Shown piece by piece: positions 1 through 12,340 of a stretch of DNA of 64,000 bases. The position numbers and the translations under genes were made by a program. The DNA is from Euonymus europaeus (Eukaryota; Streptophyta; Magnoliopsida; Celastrales; Celastraceae). The notes below the pieces were generated by a model, which saw nothing but the letters and a program-made list of their open reading frames with translations, was not told the DNA's origin and searched no databases. Position 1 is the first letter of the stretch. Every line of letters begins with the position of its first letter. Location: the NCBI GenBank assembly GCA_963580455.1, contig OY756964.1:25456001-25520000 (forward strand). The letters run 5' to 3'.

Positions 1-390
1 GGGATCGGAAGATTTTGGATGAATTTGGTTCCAGATTGACCTGATTGTTTTTTTCTCTGGTATTCCTGATCTGGGTTCTTGATTTCGGTTAAAGTAATAT
101 TTTTAAGGCTGGAGATAGATTCGGCACAACATTCTTATAATTGGAGGGGATTCCTCTAAATCTGTTGATGACTCTGGTGATTCTGGAGAAGGAGGATCAG
201 CTTGTGAACTTGCACAATTCTTTTGTGGGGGTTCTCGGGCTATTGAATCTACCCTTTGAAAAGAAGGTCTTTACATTCTGTATCCCCAGAGATAGATGGG
301 ATAAGGAGTTCTTTAAGCTGGGAGGTTAATTCAATTTATTAAATTCTGAAAGAGTGGTTGTAGAATTGTTTTGAAGCGTGTGAATTTGAG
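1..390 (+). other. Upstream/5' leader region of the CoA carrier gene
   Basis: No coding sequence is supported here. The stretch is T/G-rich, leads directly to the ATG at 391 and could be 5' UTR with a leader intron. The 62-codon open frame at 141-329 has no family features. The window begins inside this region, so the promoter may lie outside it. Confidence 0.4.
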
Positions 391-3300
391 ATGGATTCTT
401 CACAAGGATCTACATTGTCGACCAATGTTGCTGGGCTTGTTGATGGTTCTTCTGGGTGCAGAGAGGTATCATTCATTGATAATGTGCCCGTTTATGTTAA
501 GGAGCTAATAGCTGGAGGTGCTGCTGGAGCATTTGCTAAGACTGCTGTTGCGCCTCTTGAGCGAATTAAAATACTGTTGCAGGTGAAGGACCTCAACATT
601 TTTCAAGGTTTTATGCATAAGCATTCCAAGAGTATTTGGTGTACATCTGTTGACATTTCACTTGCCATGCCTGTATGCATTCAGTCGATGTCTATGTGTA
701 TCTATTTTTGCTAGAAATATTTCTGGAATCACTAATTAGGACTATTTGAAACTTTATTCAGCAGCCAAATATTTTCTTGAGCTCCTAAAGTTTTACATTC
801 AATATGTTTAAGATGTACGTCAGTCACTTACATTGATAGTTGTCTGTTGAACTGGTTGCTTTCCCAGCCCTTAATTTATTTTCCTTTCCTTGATCAATTT
901 TGAATCCTTTTCTAGAATTCGACGTATTGGCTGCCATGATTACTTTGCTAAGCTTATCATATGGTTTTATACTATTGATGCATTTCTTAACTTTGTCTCT
1001 CTCCTCACAATTTGATAGACAAGAACTGAAGGGTTCAAGTCCCTAGGGGTACTTCAATCCTTGAAGAAACTACTAAAGCATGAGGGAGTTCATGGATTTT
1101 ATAAGTAAGTGCACAAAAGGTTGACCTTTATACTGTTATATCTTCCTAATAGGCAAGTTATCATAATTCATTTTATGTTTTCACCAGGGGAAATGGAGCT
1201 AGTGTTCTTCGAATTGTCCCTTATGCTGCCTTACACTTCATGACATATGAACAATATCGTCTTTGGATCTTGAATAACTATTCTGGATTAGGTTCGGGGC
1301 CTGTAGTAGACCTGTTAGCCGGATCATTATCTGGAGGAACTGCTGTTTTGTTCACATATCCCTTAGATCTGGCACGTACGAAACTTGCTTATCAGGTAAA
1401 TAGTTTGTATATCTCTTGTTGAAGTTTGCCTTTAATTTTAAATAGCTCAACTTCCTTGCCACTTTTTTTATGGGTTTGCTCATTAGCTATAGGATTTCAT
1501 ATTTTGTGATTTTTATTTAGCGATAATGACTCAGTCCTATATGGTTATTATAAATTCCTTGACTCATCTTCCCATGTGAGTGATGACCGTTGGTTTGTCC
1601 CAGTTTATGTGAACTGATGTGTCTACTTATTGGTACAGTTATATTGAAATGATGGAATGGACTCTGCTGGTAACCTTCTATCATTCGAGTATGATAATTT
1701 TTATATCAGGATTGTTCAAGTTTGTATGGAATAATTGTATAATTGGTCTCGTTTCTCTATTTTACTTTTTTCGATTGTATTGTGCATGCCATAATGTAGC
1801 AAATATGTAAATTATAGCAAGAATGAGACCTGATGATTGGGGATTGATTCAGAAATTTTCTTTGCCCAATTAATTGATAATTGGTAAGCTAATAAGTTAA
1901 AAACAAAAGTTAGATCCTGGTGGGCATATGATGGTTCAGTATTGAGACAGGGATAGTCATATTCAGCTATGTTATTCCGATGACAGTCAATTTTTTAGGG
2001 TTCTTTGTGATTTTGTTTCTTCCATTTTCCAAAAGTCTACTTTATGTTATATTAGCTCTTCCCTCTTTAATTTATTTCAATGATTCTAATTCTATAGGTT
2101 ACAGACGCAAAGGAAAATTTCAAAAGCAGCGGGGTGAAAAGTATATATCCACGACCTGCATATACTGGCATAAAAGATGTACTGGCAAATGTCTACAAGG
2201 AAGGTGGTGTGCGTGCCCTGTACCGAGGTGTAGGTATGTGTCTCTTTCCAACCTCCCACCCTCTTTTTTTTTTTTTGCGTCATGTTCACCCAAAGTGTAT
2301 TTTGAATTTGAAAGATCATAATTTTAAGAAGAGAAGTAATTAATGTGGTCAGGCTCTAAAAGCGCAAAGCTGCGAATTGTTTCCTAAAGCAAGAAGGCAA
2401 TCAGGCAACAGTTGTTAATTAAGAGTCAATAGCCCATTAAGATCAAAAGAACGATTACAATTGACTAATCCCCTAAACCTTGACTTAGGCCTTCGATAAT
2501 TAATTAATTTTCTTTGTTCGACCAGGTCCCTCTCTCATCGGAATTCTCCCTTATGCTGGCTTAAAGTTCTACATATATGAGGAACTCAAGCGACATGTTC
2601 CTGAAGAGCATCAGAAGTCCATCATGATGCGTCTTTCTTGCGGAGCTATAGCTGGGTTGTTTGGGCAGACTTTTACTTACCCATTGGATGTTGTGAGGAG
2701 ACAAATGCAGGTATTAGACAATCTTTGAATTATTTCTTTTAAACAACTCTCATGCACAAGTCCCCCTAGTGGGTATCGTCGGAGACGGACATATTGTACG
2801 CAGACCTTACCTCACCACAATATTTGAATTGTGGTGTTAATTTTATCTCTCGTAATGTAATGGCAGTTGGCATGAATTACTTTATGATACTTAAAACAAA
2901 TTGATACCAGAGGAAGTCAACTTTATTGAGAAAATTATGGATTTTTTTCCATAATGTAGAAGAGTATATGTTCAACTGGGAGAGCATGATAAGTACATAA
3001 TGTTAGTGTCTGGTGTTAATGATATTAGTGCATTCGTCTATGAGCTTGTAAGTAATGTTTATGCAAGTATGGTGCAGCCAATTATCCTTCTGAAAAGCAA
3101 TCATGCAATGTGGTTGTGGACTTGTATCATCAGTTTGGGACGTCTATGGTTATTTTGTTTTGGCTGTGAAATTTTATATTACAGGTTGAGAATCTGCAAC
3201 CTTCATTTCAAGGTGTTGCCAGATACCGGAATACATGGGACGGGCTTTCTATGATTGCTCGTAACCAAGGATGGAGGCAGTTGTTTGCTGGGCTGAGCAT

Positions 3301-3549
3301 TAATTATATCAAGGTAAAAAAATATCTACTCCATTCCTTAAATCAATACCTCAACAGATAAATTCTCTTCTCAAGTAAAGCTTATTTAGACTTCAAGGTT
3401 ACTTTAATTTTCAGTTTAATTTTCAATCAACTAGTAACAATGCTGGACAATTCAAATGTCAGATTGTACCTTCCGTTGCTATCGGTTTCACTGCCTATGA
3501 CACAATGAAGGTTTGGCTTCGCATTCCACCACGACAGGCCGCTGCCTAA
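391..3549 (+). CDS. Mitochondrial carrier family protein, CoA transporter-like (CoAc1/CoAc2 type)
   Basis: Seven coding exons fit: 391-582, 1019-1104, 1188-1395, 2098-2233, 2526-2710, 3185-3313 and 3463-3549. All junctions are GT-AG and in phase, giving about 340 aa. It has the three-fold repeat of SLC25 carriers, each with a P-x-[DE]-x-x-[KR] signature: PLERIK in exon 1, PLDLARTK in exon 3 and PLDVVRRQ in exon 5. Phrases such as [32 protein letters not shown] and [11 protein letters not shown] match, from memory, the Arabidopsis inner-membrane carriers that import coenzyme A (At1g14560, At4g26180), which are about 325-331 aa. CoA import into the matrix is therefore inferred. No frame break was found. 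The next gene on the same strand is the IQD gene at 5350. Which of the two paralogues it corresponds to is not resolved. Confidence 0.9.
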
Positions 3550-4310
3550 CAACGCCCTGTGTACACTTCCATAACTCTATCGATGATTAACAGCAGATAC
3601 CATTTATACTTATCAAGCTTTACTAGGAGATTCTTCATGTTGAACAAGTTGGCAGGTTTTGATTTGTGAGCTACCCACACTTTTGATGTTTAAGTACTTG
3701 AAAGCTGGCCATTCTGCTTATAGAATTGCCATAGCATCCATTTTTTGTCTGACTGAATTATCATTTTTCCTTTTATTTTTCGTGGTTATGATTTTAGTGT
3801 AATTTTGTCCACCATCTCTGTTGAGTTCCAGACATAATTGGATACTTGAAGTAATTTTGGGTGGTTTTGCAGCATAAAGGAACCGCCCAGCAAGTTTGGG
3901 CTTGGGGACATGAGTCTGGCCCGGCACTACATATTTGGGGTGATACCATTTTCCTGGGATCATTGGCCATGCTAGACCTAAGCCCACTCTACATTAGCAA
4001 ACTGGGTTGGGTTCTTGTAATTAAGTCTGGGGGTGATAAAATTATGTTCGATGTTGATGATCGAGTTTGTTCAATTCAAATTAACGAAAATTGCACATAA
4101 ATTATATGTCTAAAATTGGGATTCAGATTGATTTAAAATAAGATTTGGATCTAACAAACAAAAGTTTTGTTTGATTTAATTCATTGAATACTAATCCAGA
4201 TTTGATTGTTATCAACTTTACTTATTATGATTTAAATTAATCTGAATTGAATAATTAAACAAATTCAAAAATTCAGATGAATACAAGTCTCCCACGCTGC
4301 ATCAAAAAAG
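3550..4310. other. 3' UTR and intergenic stretch after the CoA carrier
   Basis: The first few hundred bases are probably carrier 3' UTR. The rest is AT-rich. Open frames at 3718-3987 (-) and 3861-4100 (+) overlap each other and resemble no family I know. I see no gene here. Confidence 0.4.
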
Positions 4311-4315
4311 TGTAA

Positions 4316-4693
4316 GATTTGTTTGGATAAGAGTATATGATCTTATATGTTAGCTTATACGCTATTCAGTTAGAAGCTCAATTTCATTTATCAATCACAG
4401 TCACATACTCAAAAAATCTCTCAATTTCTCTTATTATCTCTGTTCTCTCACACATTTGTCATTTTCTCTCTCAAAATATATGTTAGATTTTGGAAAAAAA
4501 TTACATATTCGAACTCAACTCATAAAACTCTTTCCAACAAGACTCGTATTCAATAGTTTTTATTTCATTATTAAACTAACTTACATATCCCTCATAATAA
4601 ATTGACAGCTTATACGCTATTAAAGTTTACGCTCATAGTTTATACACTTCCCATCTTATACGCTATCAGACATACTCTGATCCAAACGGAGAT
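4316..4693. mobile_element. MITE-like element with imperfect terminal inverted repeats
   Basis: The left end reads GTTTGGATAAGAGTAT (from 4321). The right end is its near-perfect inverse, ATACTCTGATCCAAAC (ends about 4687). Internal copies of 'TTATACGCTAT' recur near both ends. There is no coding capacity. The ends match the MITE inside the copia 3' LTR at 41479-41705, so both appear to belong to one family. The target-site duplication could not be fixed, so the boundaries are good to only a few bases. Confidence 0.6.
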
Positions 4694-4859
4694 CTATTAT
4701 ATAACACAAAACTTCATGAAAAGTACTGCTTGTCCAATTCTCAAACAAAAGATGTGCTCATCTTATTGGTATCTAATTGGAATTAATCAAAAATGGCCAA
4801 GAAATATGTGCACCGTCGGATTCAGTGTATACATACAGTTGTAAATAACCCAGTCATTT

Positions 4860-5349
4860 GAAAATGGTCCCACTCCCACCTAGGAAAAACTGTTGTATTA
4901 AAAAAAACACGAGAAGGATCTTCGTTGCGACTGAGTGGGATTAGATAGATATTTTGTCGGCACGCTTTTGTCCTTTTCGCATCTTTTTTATGTTTTTACT
5001 GGGACTCGGACCAAAGGGTTCGTGCCTTTTCAATTTTCATGGTCTTTCACGGTGGGTCCAAATCCTCCCCAGGGGAATCGAGCGGGTTTTTGTCCGTTGG
5101 TCCGTTTTTGAATTTCAAACCACAAACGGCCTTATTGGCCCTTGTAACTCGTAACCCACTCAACGACTTAACAAAAAAAACCCACCCACCTCCCACTTTC
5201 TGTCTCTCTCTCTCTCCCAATCCTCTTCTTGGTTGTTTAATTGCTTTTCTCAAGCTGTGTTCTTTTGAGGTCCTTTCAGGCTTTCAGCTTCAACTCTGCT
5301 ACATTGCCTCTTGAAGGATTGTTACTTGTTTTCTTAGATCAAGCAGATA
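4860..5349 (+). promoter_or_regulatory. Promoter and 5' leader of the IQD gene
   Basis: This is the non-coding stretch before the ATG at 5350. It includes a CT-rich run around 5200-5220, common in plant 5' UTRs. No clear TATA box was assigned. Short open frames on both strands overlap each other and look like chance. Confidence 0.35.
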
Positions 5350-7329
5350 ATGGGCGCTTCAGGAAAATGGGTGAAGTCTCTTATAGGTCTCAAGAAATCT
5401 GAAAAGGAAGACAGTGTAAGCTATAATGATTCTCTCCATCAAAACCCACTTTTTTTCTTTCCTTTTCTTCGTTTTAGTTATGGGCATTCTTTTTTTTTTT
5501 GTATGTTCTGTTTTTTTTTTCTTTTCTTCAGGAGAGGGTTACTGGTAAGAGCAGGAAATGGAAGCTCTGGAGGAGTTCATCCGGAGATATAGGATCTTCT
5601 TGGAAGGGTTTCAGAGGGAATCACAGAGCAGCCTCAGAGTGCTCTGATTCTTCACCAAGGGCTAATGCTTTTACGGCTGCGGTAGCCACAGTGGTCCGAG
5701 CACCACCTAAGGATTTCAGGGCTGTGAGGCAGGAGTGGGCTGCCATCAGGATTCAAACTGCTTTTCGTGGCTTCTTGGTATTTTATCTTCATTTTTTGCA
5801 CTATTTCTGTAGACTGCATAGAAAGATTTCTCTGCAAAGCAAATAAAGTTTTTATTAGTAGATGGATCTGAAGAACGGTCACTGATGGAAGGGTTTAGCG
5901 CCTGTCTTTCACTACAAGAAGATCTAGACTTCTAGTTTTGTAAATGTATACTAGTGTTGTTGTTATGTGGGGTTGAGGAGTTCGTAAGAACTTGAACTTG
6001 GTTGCATTGTGGTATACAAGTCGCTAGTGGATCTGAAATGGATACATATTTCTCACCCTTTATATAACCTTTTGTTTTCCATTTGCAGGCCAGAAGGGCT
6101 CTGAGGGCTCTGAAAGGTATTGTGAGGCTTCAGGCTCTAGTGCGAGGTCGACAGGTGAGAAAACAAGCTGCAGTGACATTGAGGTGCATGCAGGCTCTAG
6201 TCCGAGTTCAGGCAAGGGTAAGAGCTCGTCGCGTGCGAATGTCCATGGAAGGGCAAGCAGTGCAAGAAATGCTCAATGCACGCCGCTCTGAGGCTGAACT
6301 CCTGAAACAAGCGGAGGTATGTATAACAAATTATGATTTCTGTGTATCTTTTGACTCCAAATTACTGAGAATTAGTATAATGGATTCGAATTAATTTGCC
6401 TTGTGAGAAGGATCAGCTAAGTTTAAATTGCAGGAAGGGTGGTGTGACAGCAAGGGAACAGTGGAGGATGTTAAATCAAAGATACAAATGAGGCAAGAAG
6501 GAGTGCTCAGGAGAGAGAGAGCAATGGCATACTCTCTTGCCCAGAAGGTAGTAAGACTGTAAAACATTAAGCTATATTTAACCGATTTACAGTCATGAAG
6601 ACAAAGTGATTTACTACATTTTGTTTACAGCAATGGAGATTGAACCCGAATTCAAATCTCCGAATGAATGGCTCAGTATCCTCCAAAACTCAAGACTTGG
6701 ACAAGAACACCTGGGGCTGGAGTTGGTTAGAACGCTGGATGGCGGCCAAGCCATGGGAGACTAGGTTGATGGAACAATCTCCCACGGACCCCTCAGTGAC
6801 CACTCCACCTCCAAAGGCTTGTGTGGACCATGTACGAGCTCAATCAAAATCATCTGAACCTTACTCTGTGAAAGTAAGAAGGAACAATGTCACCACAAGG
6901 ATTTCAGCTAAGCCGCCAATTGGGCAAGCCACCCGCTCTTCTTCAAGCCCGAGTTCTGAATTTCGATACGATGAGAGCTCAGCTTCATCGTCGTTTTGTA
7001 CTTCTACAACACCCATCTCAGGAAACACTGTCTTGGCATCAGATAGAACAGAGGAGAGTGGCAATAGTAGTAAGCCTAGCTACATGAACCTGACTGAATC
7101 AACCAAGGCAAAGCAGAGAGCAGGCAGTTATTTATCGAACAGGATTCAGAGGCAATCAATGGACGAGTTTCAGTTTCTCAAGAGGTCTGGAGCATTCTCT
7201 AATGGAGATTCAAAAAGCAGCGCTGGTTCCGATCCTTCCACTGTCAATTTCTCAAAGCAGCTCTGCTTGCCAACTCGATTGGACAAGAGGTCAATGAAAC
7301 AACTGAGAGAGAGGGAAGTTCACTATTAA
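5350..7329 (+). CDS. IQ67-domain (IQD) calmodulin-binding protein
   Basis: Five exons: 5350-5415, 5532-5777, 6089-6316, 6434-6547 and 6631-7329, all in phase, predicting about 450 aa. The N-terminus [16 protein letters not shown] and the following WKLWRSSSG resemble the IQD6/7/8 group. The IQ67 domain runs from the end of exon 2 ([13 protein letters not shown]) through exon 3 ([20 protein letters not shown], then [18 protein letters not shown]), with IQ-type and 1-5-10-type calmodulin contacts. The exon 2/3 junction falls inside the first IQ motif, which is the conserved intron position of this family. Exon 5 holds a Trp-rich [16 protein letters not shown] segment and a Ser-rich tail with a DUF4005-like [15 protein letters not shown] stretch. 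IQD proteins are basic scaffolds linking calmodulin to microtubules and membranes, so that role is inferred. The frame is intact. Confidence 0.93.
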
Positions 7330-7960
7330 GGATAGATAACCTTCAGGGTGGCCTTAAAAGTTCAACGGCTTGTTGTTCGCCATTATTTACCAGTATTGTA
7401 TTTACTTGAACGCTTGTGTAATTCTGAAGCTGTATCAAAACAGCGCATTGAGAGTTGTTTAGAGTTCATTCATTTTGTAAAATAGTTCGTTGATGTTGTC
7501 AAAGTAAACTTCTTTTTCAGTCCTATATCTTTATTGATTGGAGTCATCTAAGACCAAGCTATTTTGCATTAGCTGAGTCAGTAAAAATGACCGTGAGAAG
7601 CCCAAATCAGCTGGACTTGAGGACTGTCATGTTCTATTCTCCACTCTAAGGTTTACCTCCGGTCCACAGCAAAAAAAAAAAAAAAAAAAAAACTTATGTA
7701 ATGATAATATAAGTCGGTCTATTCTAAAATCGAGCACATTGATAAGTATTATTTTCAGTGAAAATTAAACTTACAATCTCCCAGCTCCCAAGTCTGGGGT
7801 GATTCACACACTAGGTTTTCTCTTTTGATAAGATGGTAAACAAGAAAAGCTTCTTTACAAACTATACCTGCACCTACTCATGGTTTATAGGTCAGTCAAT
7901 ATTCTCTTAATTCTAGTAAAATAATATTTTTTTCATCAATGTATAATTTTTGAAACAGTA
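7330..7960. other. IQD 3' UTR and spacer before the LINE
   Basis: IQD 3' UTR is followed by non-coding DNA with a 22-A run at about 7671-7692. No gene is seen. The stretch ends at the LINE target-site duplication. Confidence 0.4.
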
Positions 7961-7970
7961 ACACTACAAG
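7961..7970. repeat. LINE target-site duplication, 3' side
   Basis: ACACTACAAG directly abuts the T run that represents the LINE poly(A) tail. An identical copy lies at 13769-13778. Confidence 0.9.
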
Positions 7971-8167
7971 TTTTTTTTTTTTTTGAAAGAGGTCCTTGAC
8001 CTGATATATTGCAAACTTCCAACAGAAGAAGATTACAAACAAGTGCTCAAAGCACCAAAGCCACCTATACCAGTGGAATAGTACAGAACATAACAAAAAT
8101 ATCTGGAAGAGTAAAAGGCTTAACCAAACTAGAGATAGAGCACATTGTTAGAAAAGGAAAAAGCCCA

Positions 8168-11100
8168 TCAACTTGGATTAGAAAAAGCTGGCCGAGAAAT
8201 CCAAGAGAGTCGCTCCTTCTCGATTTGAACTGCAACAATAGACGGGGCCTCTTCCATCCAAACCTGAAAAATAGGGGATTGTACAGCCAACCTTGCTAAG
8301 CGATGAACCACTTCATTTTTGTGACGATTCACATGAACAATAGACCAATCCATAAATTGGGAGATAACTCTACGAGATTCAAGGACCGATGATCGCCAAC
8401 ATGCTAAAGGAGCCTCACCATCTTGGATCGCTTTAACGACTAGGGAGGAGTCGCCTTCTAAAATCACCCTCCGATGACCCAAATCTCTAGCCAGATTTAT
8501 AGCATATAAAGCTGCATCAGCTTCAGCCTGGATTGGAGATAAAACCATTTGGCGAGAGAAAGAGCTGGCTGCCAAGACTTCTCCCACATCATCTCTAATC
8601 ACCACCCCAAAACCAGTCAATTGCTTCTCCAAATTAATTGCAGCATCCCAGTTAACTTTTACAAAACCAGGAAGGGGCCCAGACCAAGAGTCTCCCATGC
8701 CACCAATAGAATCCACTTTAATATTCTGACAATGAACATCATTTGCTAACAAAAAATCAGAAGCTAAAGCCATACCTTGCTGAGCCACCTGAGAAGGATG
8801 AGAGAAACTACCTTCATGGACGTATTTATTCCTTCTCAGCCAAATAAATCTCATAGAAATCACCACAGTACTTAGTTCTAAAGGGAGCAGAGACACTTGT
8901 AGAACAGACCATAACTCATCAAAGGAGGAAATTTGTGTAAAACCCAACTTTTGTACCCGCCGCAAACTTGCACAAAAAACATCCATTGTCGTAGGGCATT
9001 CCCATAACACATGAAGAATGGATTCCTTCTCTTTCAAACATAGTGGGCATAAATTATTTTCAATGATTCCTCTATCATACAAGTTAGCATATGTTGGAAG
9101 AATATCTTTAATCGCCTTCCACAAAAACACTTTCGTTGAAGGTGGGACTAGTAAAGTCCATACCGATTGCCACTTGGGAGACATATGTATCGGGGGAGAG
9201 GAGCATGAAGCTACTGAACCAGATTTTAACTCCATAGCTCGATGGTATCCACTTTTAACTGAATATGCACCATTAGCAGAGCCATTCCAACTAAAGAAGT
9301 CATCAATAAAAATCGAGCCCAGAGATATACTTAAGATGGAGAGTTTTTCCTCCTCAGAAAATAAATCAGCAATTAAAGATATATTCCACCCGTTAGAGTC
9401 TCGATCAATTAGTACCTCTACATGTGCGTGAACGGGGATGCCCAATTCTATAGCTTTCTGAGAATAGTATAATGGTATGTCGGTCCACCGATCCTGCCAT
9501 ATCCTCACCTTTTTTCCATTCCCTATATGCCACCGCAAACCGCTTAGCAACAAAAATTTTGAAGAGATTAAGCTAGACCAGACAAGAGACGCCTTTGGGC
9601 CTTTAGTTGCCATGAAAAAATCAGAATTACGATGATACTTTGCTTTGAGCACTCTACTGGCTAACGATTGAGGTTCTAAGATTAATCTCCAGCATTGTTT
9701 GGCAAGCATGGCATCATTAAATAAAGATGAATCACGAAAGCCCAATCCACCCCTACTTTTGGGGAGGCACAAATGAGACCATGATAACCAGTGAATTGCC
9801 TTATGATCAAGTGAAGAACCCCACCAAACTTTTCGAACAATTTTATCAATATCATCATGAATACCATGGGGTAATTTAAAGAGTTGCATAGCATACGTTG
9901 GAATGGCTTGGAGAATGGATTTGATAAAAATCTCTTTGCCGGCCACAGATAGATGCCTAGTAGTCCAACTTGAAGCTTTGGCTTGAAGTTTTGATAAAAT
10001 GAAAGAAAAAGCTCTCAATCTAGACCGACCCACAGTAGTTGGTAGCCCCAGATATTTTTCAAAAGAATTGGCTGCCAAAGCACCTACATGCATCTGTAAT
10101 CTGCCACGCATTTGTGGTGATGTAAACTTGCTAAAATAGAGACTTGTTTTGTCAAAATTAATTTTTTGCCCTGAGTTTCTCCCATACGCCTCCAAAATGT
10201 GCTGAATGTGCCTCCATTCTTCAACCCGAGCTCGACAGAACACTAGACTGTCATCAGCGAAAAATAAGTGGGACACTCTGACCCGCCCCCTACCAAAGGG
10301 AATACCGCGGATGATGTGCATGTCATGTGCTCGTTGGATATGGCAGCTTAATACTTCAGAGCACAAAACAAAAAGTAGTGGTGACAATGGATCTCCTTGA
10401 CGTAAACCACGTTGAGGGGAAAACGGAGTAGAAGGAACACCATTTATCAACACACTGTAAGACACCGTGGAAATACAGGACAAAATCCAGCTTTGCCATC
10501 TATCTGAAAAACCCATACGGTTCAGAACTGCTATCACAAAAGCCCACTCCATCCGGTCATAGGCTTTGCTCATATCAAGCTTGACAGCCATATAATCTGT
10601 ACGACTTCTAGGGAGATGTTGCATGGTGTGCAAGACTTCATAAGCAACAATAATATTATCAGTGATCAATCGACCTTTTATAAATGTCGATTGATTACTA
10701 GAAATAAGCCGCGGTAATACCCTGGACAATCTGGTAGCCAGAATTTTTGAGATAACTTTATAAGCCACGTTACACAAACTAATCGGCCTGTAATCTGATA
10801 CCCTGGGGGCATCATTCTTCTTGGGGATCAAGGCGATAAATGTGTAATTAAGAGCCACATCTAAGCAACCAGATTCCATGAATTGGGCCACCGAATCAAT
10901 AAGAGAGTCCCCCACAGTCTCCCAATGGTCTTTATAAAAAGCTGAAGAAAATCCATCTGGGCCTGGGCACTTGGAGGGATGAATATTTATAATAGCCTGC
11001 CACACTTCTTCCCTGGATACTGGAGCACATAATTGAGTATTCATGGATTCATCCAACAACTGTGGCATAGGCAACAAAAAATAGTCATCAATAACAGCAG

Positions 11101-12340
11101 ATGAAGAGGTAAACAAATTAGAAAAAAATCCATTAAAAGCCAGAGCAATATTGTCTTTAGAGTTCCACAGATGGTCTGATTCATCCATAATACAAGCAAT
11201 TTTATTTCGACATTGCCGTTGTTTCATGGACTGATGAAAAAAGGATGAATTGCGATCGCCTGCTTGAAGCCATATTTGTTTACTTTGTAGTCTGGCAGTC
11301 TCCTCTTCTAGTAACAATATACGGTCCAGTTCATGACGAAGCTGGCCAATTTCAATTTGATTATCAGCACCTTCATGATCAGTCAGTGCTTGCAATTGAG
11401 AGATCGAACGATCCCTAGACAGGTTGCGAGACTGTTGAGATTTAACTATCCAGCGTTGAATAACTGGTCCGCATTTGAGAAGATTTGCATTTAGATTAGA
11501 TTGATAAGAAGTCTGCGAATTTCCACCTCTCCTTGGGACCCATTTTTGGCGAACCAGTCTTTTACATTCTTCTGAGCTACCATAGTGAGAACAATACCGG
11601 AATAGTTTGCCACCCCTCTGCGAAGGGGTAACATGAGGAAACAACTGCACCAAAAGACCGCAATGGTCAGAGGAAATAGTGGGGATATGTTGGACCTTAG
11701 CTTGGTCCCACAAATCCTTCCCTTTTCGGTTAGCCATCGCTCTATCAAGTCTCTCTTTAACAAAATCTGAAGGATTCCTCCGCCGATTACTCCAAGTAAA
11801 TTTATTGCCTGAAAAACCGATATCAAGTAGACCACAATCCTCCAAGGCATCATTAAAATCATTAATTAGCGAGGTGTTCATCACTCTGCCTCCCACTTTC
11901 TCAGTTGAACTGGTAATAGCATTAAAATCTCCCACGCACAACCATGGAACGTCAATCTTAGAGGCAAGGAAACGTAATAGCTGCCACGATTGAATTCTTT
12001 TTGAGGCATCCGGATTTCCATAAAACAAAGTCATGGCCCACAAATTCTGAAACTGTCCATCATGAAGTTCCATCTGAATATGCCTGTCCGAAAAATTAAC
12101 AATAGACAAATGCGCTTCATCAGACCAAAGCGCCAATAACCCCCCACTTCGTCCTTTAGGTTCCACTGCTAACGCATGCTGATAATGAAGTTTGTACCTA
12201 ATCCACGCCAATTTACTAGATTGGAGTTTTGTTTCAATTAGGAGACAAACCTTGGGCGACTTCTGTTTAACCAAAAGGCTAAGCTCACGAATTGTAGCAG
12301 GGTTCCCAAGCCCTCTACAATTCCAAACTAGGATATTCAT
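8168..12340 (-). CDS. LINE ORF2: endonuclease / reverse transcriptase / RNase H polyprotein
   Basis: One uninterrupted 1390-aa frame. The N-terminal apurinic endonuclease (about 1-230) shows WNCRGLGNP, IETKL, GDFNA and SSDHCGLL, carrying the expected acidic and His residues. The reverse transcriptase (about 450-760) shows CPGPDG, SDYRPISLCN, LDMSKAYDR, RGLRQGDPLSPLLF and the catalytic FFADD. A zf-RVT region follows, with CPLCLKEKESILHVLWECP (Cys/His finger). The C-terminus is a plant-type RNase H (about 1245-1370) with VNWDAA, AEADAALYA, LEGDSS and HKNEVVHRLA. The enzyme nicks target DNA and primes cDNA synthesis there. The ATG overlaps the ORF1 stop as TAATG. No stop or frameshift was found, unlike the other LINE pieces in this window. 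Confidence 0.96.
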   Translation of the reverse strand: MNILVWNCRGLGNPATIRELSLLVKQKSPKVCLLIETKLQSSKLAWIRYKLHYQHALAVEPKGRSGGLLALWSDEAHLSIVNFSDRHIQMELHDGQFQNLWAMTLFYGNPDASKRIQSWQLLRFLASKIDVPWLCVGDFNAITSSTEKVGGRVMNTSLINDFNDALEDCGLLDIGFSGNKFTWSNRRRNPSDFVKERLDRAMANRKGKDLWDQAKVQHIPTISSDHCGLLVQLFPHVTPSQRGGKLFRYCSHYGSSEECKRLVRQKWVPRRGGNSQTSYQSNLNANLLKCGPVIQRWIVKSQQSRNLSRDRSISQLQALTDHEGADNQIEIGQLRHELDRILLLEEETARLQSKQIWLQAGDRNSSFFHQSMKQRQCRNKIACIMDESDHLWNSKDNIALAFNGFFSNLFTSSSAVIDDYFLLPMPQLLDESMNTQLCAPVSREEVWQAIINIHPSKCPGPDGFSSAFYKDHWETVGDSLIDSVAQFMESGCLDVALNYTFIALIPKKNDAPRVSDYRPISLCNVAYKVISKILATRLSRVLPRLISSNQSTFIKGRLITDNIIVAYEVLHTMQHLPRSRTDYMAVKLDMSKAYDRMEWAFVIAVLNRMGFSDRWQSWILSCISTVSYSVLINGVPSTPFSPQRGLRQGDPLSPLLFVLCSEVLSCHIQRAHDMHIIRGIPFGRGRVRVSHLFFADDSLVFCRARVEEWRHIQHILEAYGRNSGQKINFDKTSLYFSKFTSPQMRGRLQMHVGALAANSFEKYLGLPTTVGRSRLRAFSFILSKLQAKASSWTTRHLSVAGKEIFIKSILQAIPTYAMQLFKLPHGIHDDIDKIVRKVWWGSSLDHKAIHWLSWSHLCLPKSRGGLGFRDSSLFNDAMLAKQCWRLILEPQSLASRVLKAKYHRNSDFFMATKGPKASLVWSSLISSKFLLLSGLRWHIGNGKKVRIWQDRWTDIPLYYSQKAIELGIPVHAHVEVLIDRDSNGWNISLIADLFSEEEKLSILSISLGSIFIDDFFSWNGSANGAYSVKSGYHRAMELKSGSVASCSSPPIHMSPKWQSVWTLLVPPSTKVFLWKAIKDILPTYANLYDRGIIENNLCPLCLKEKESILHVLWECPTTMDVFCASLRRVQKLGFTQISSFDELWSVLQVSLLPLELSTVVISMRFIWLRRNKYVHEGSFSHPSQVAQQGMALASDFLLANDVHCQNIKVDSIGGMGDSWSGPLPGFVKVNWDAAINLEKQLTGFGVVIRDDVGEVLAASSFSRQMVLSPIQAEADAALYAINLARDLGHRRVILEGDSSLVVKAIQDGEAPLACWRSSVLESRRVISQFMDWSIVHVNRHKNEVVHRLARLAVQSPIFQVWMEEAPSIVAVQIEKERLSWISRPAFSNPS

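Noticed and set aside
1028..1042. GGGTTCAAGTCCC, like a tRNA T-arm
   Set aside because: It lies in exon 2 of the CoA carrier, and no A box or cloverleaf can be built around it.
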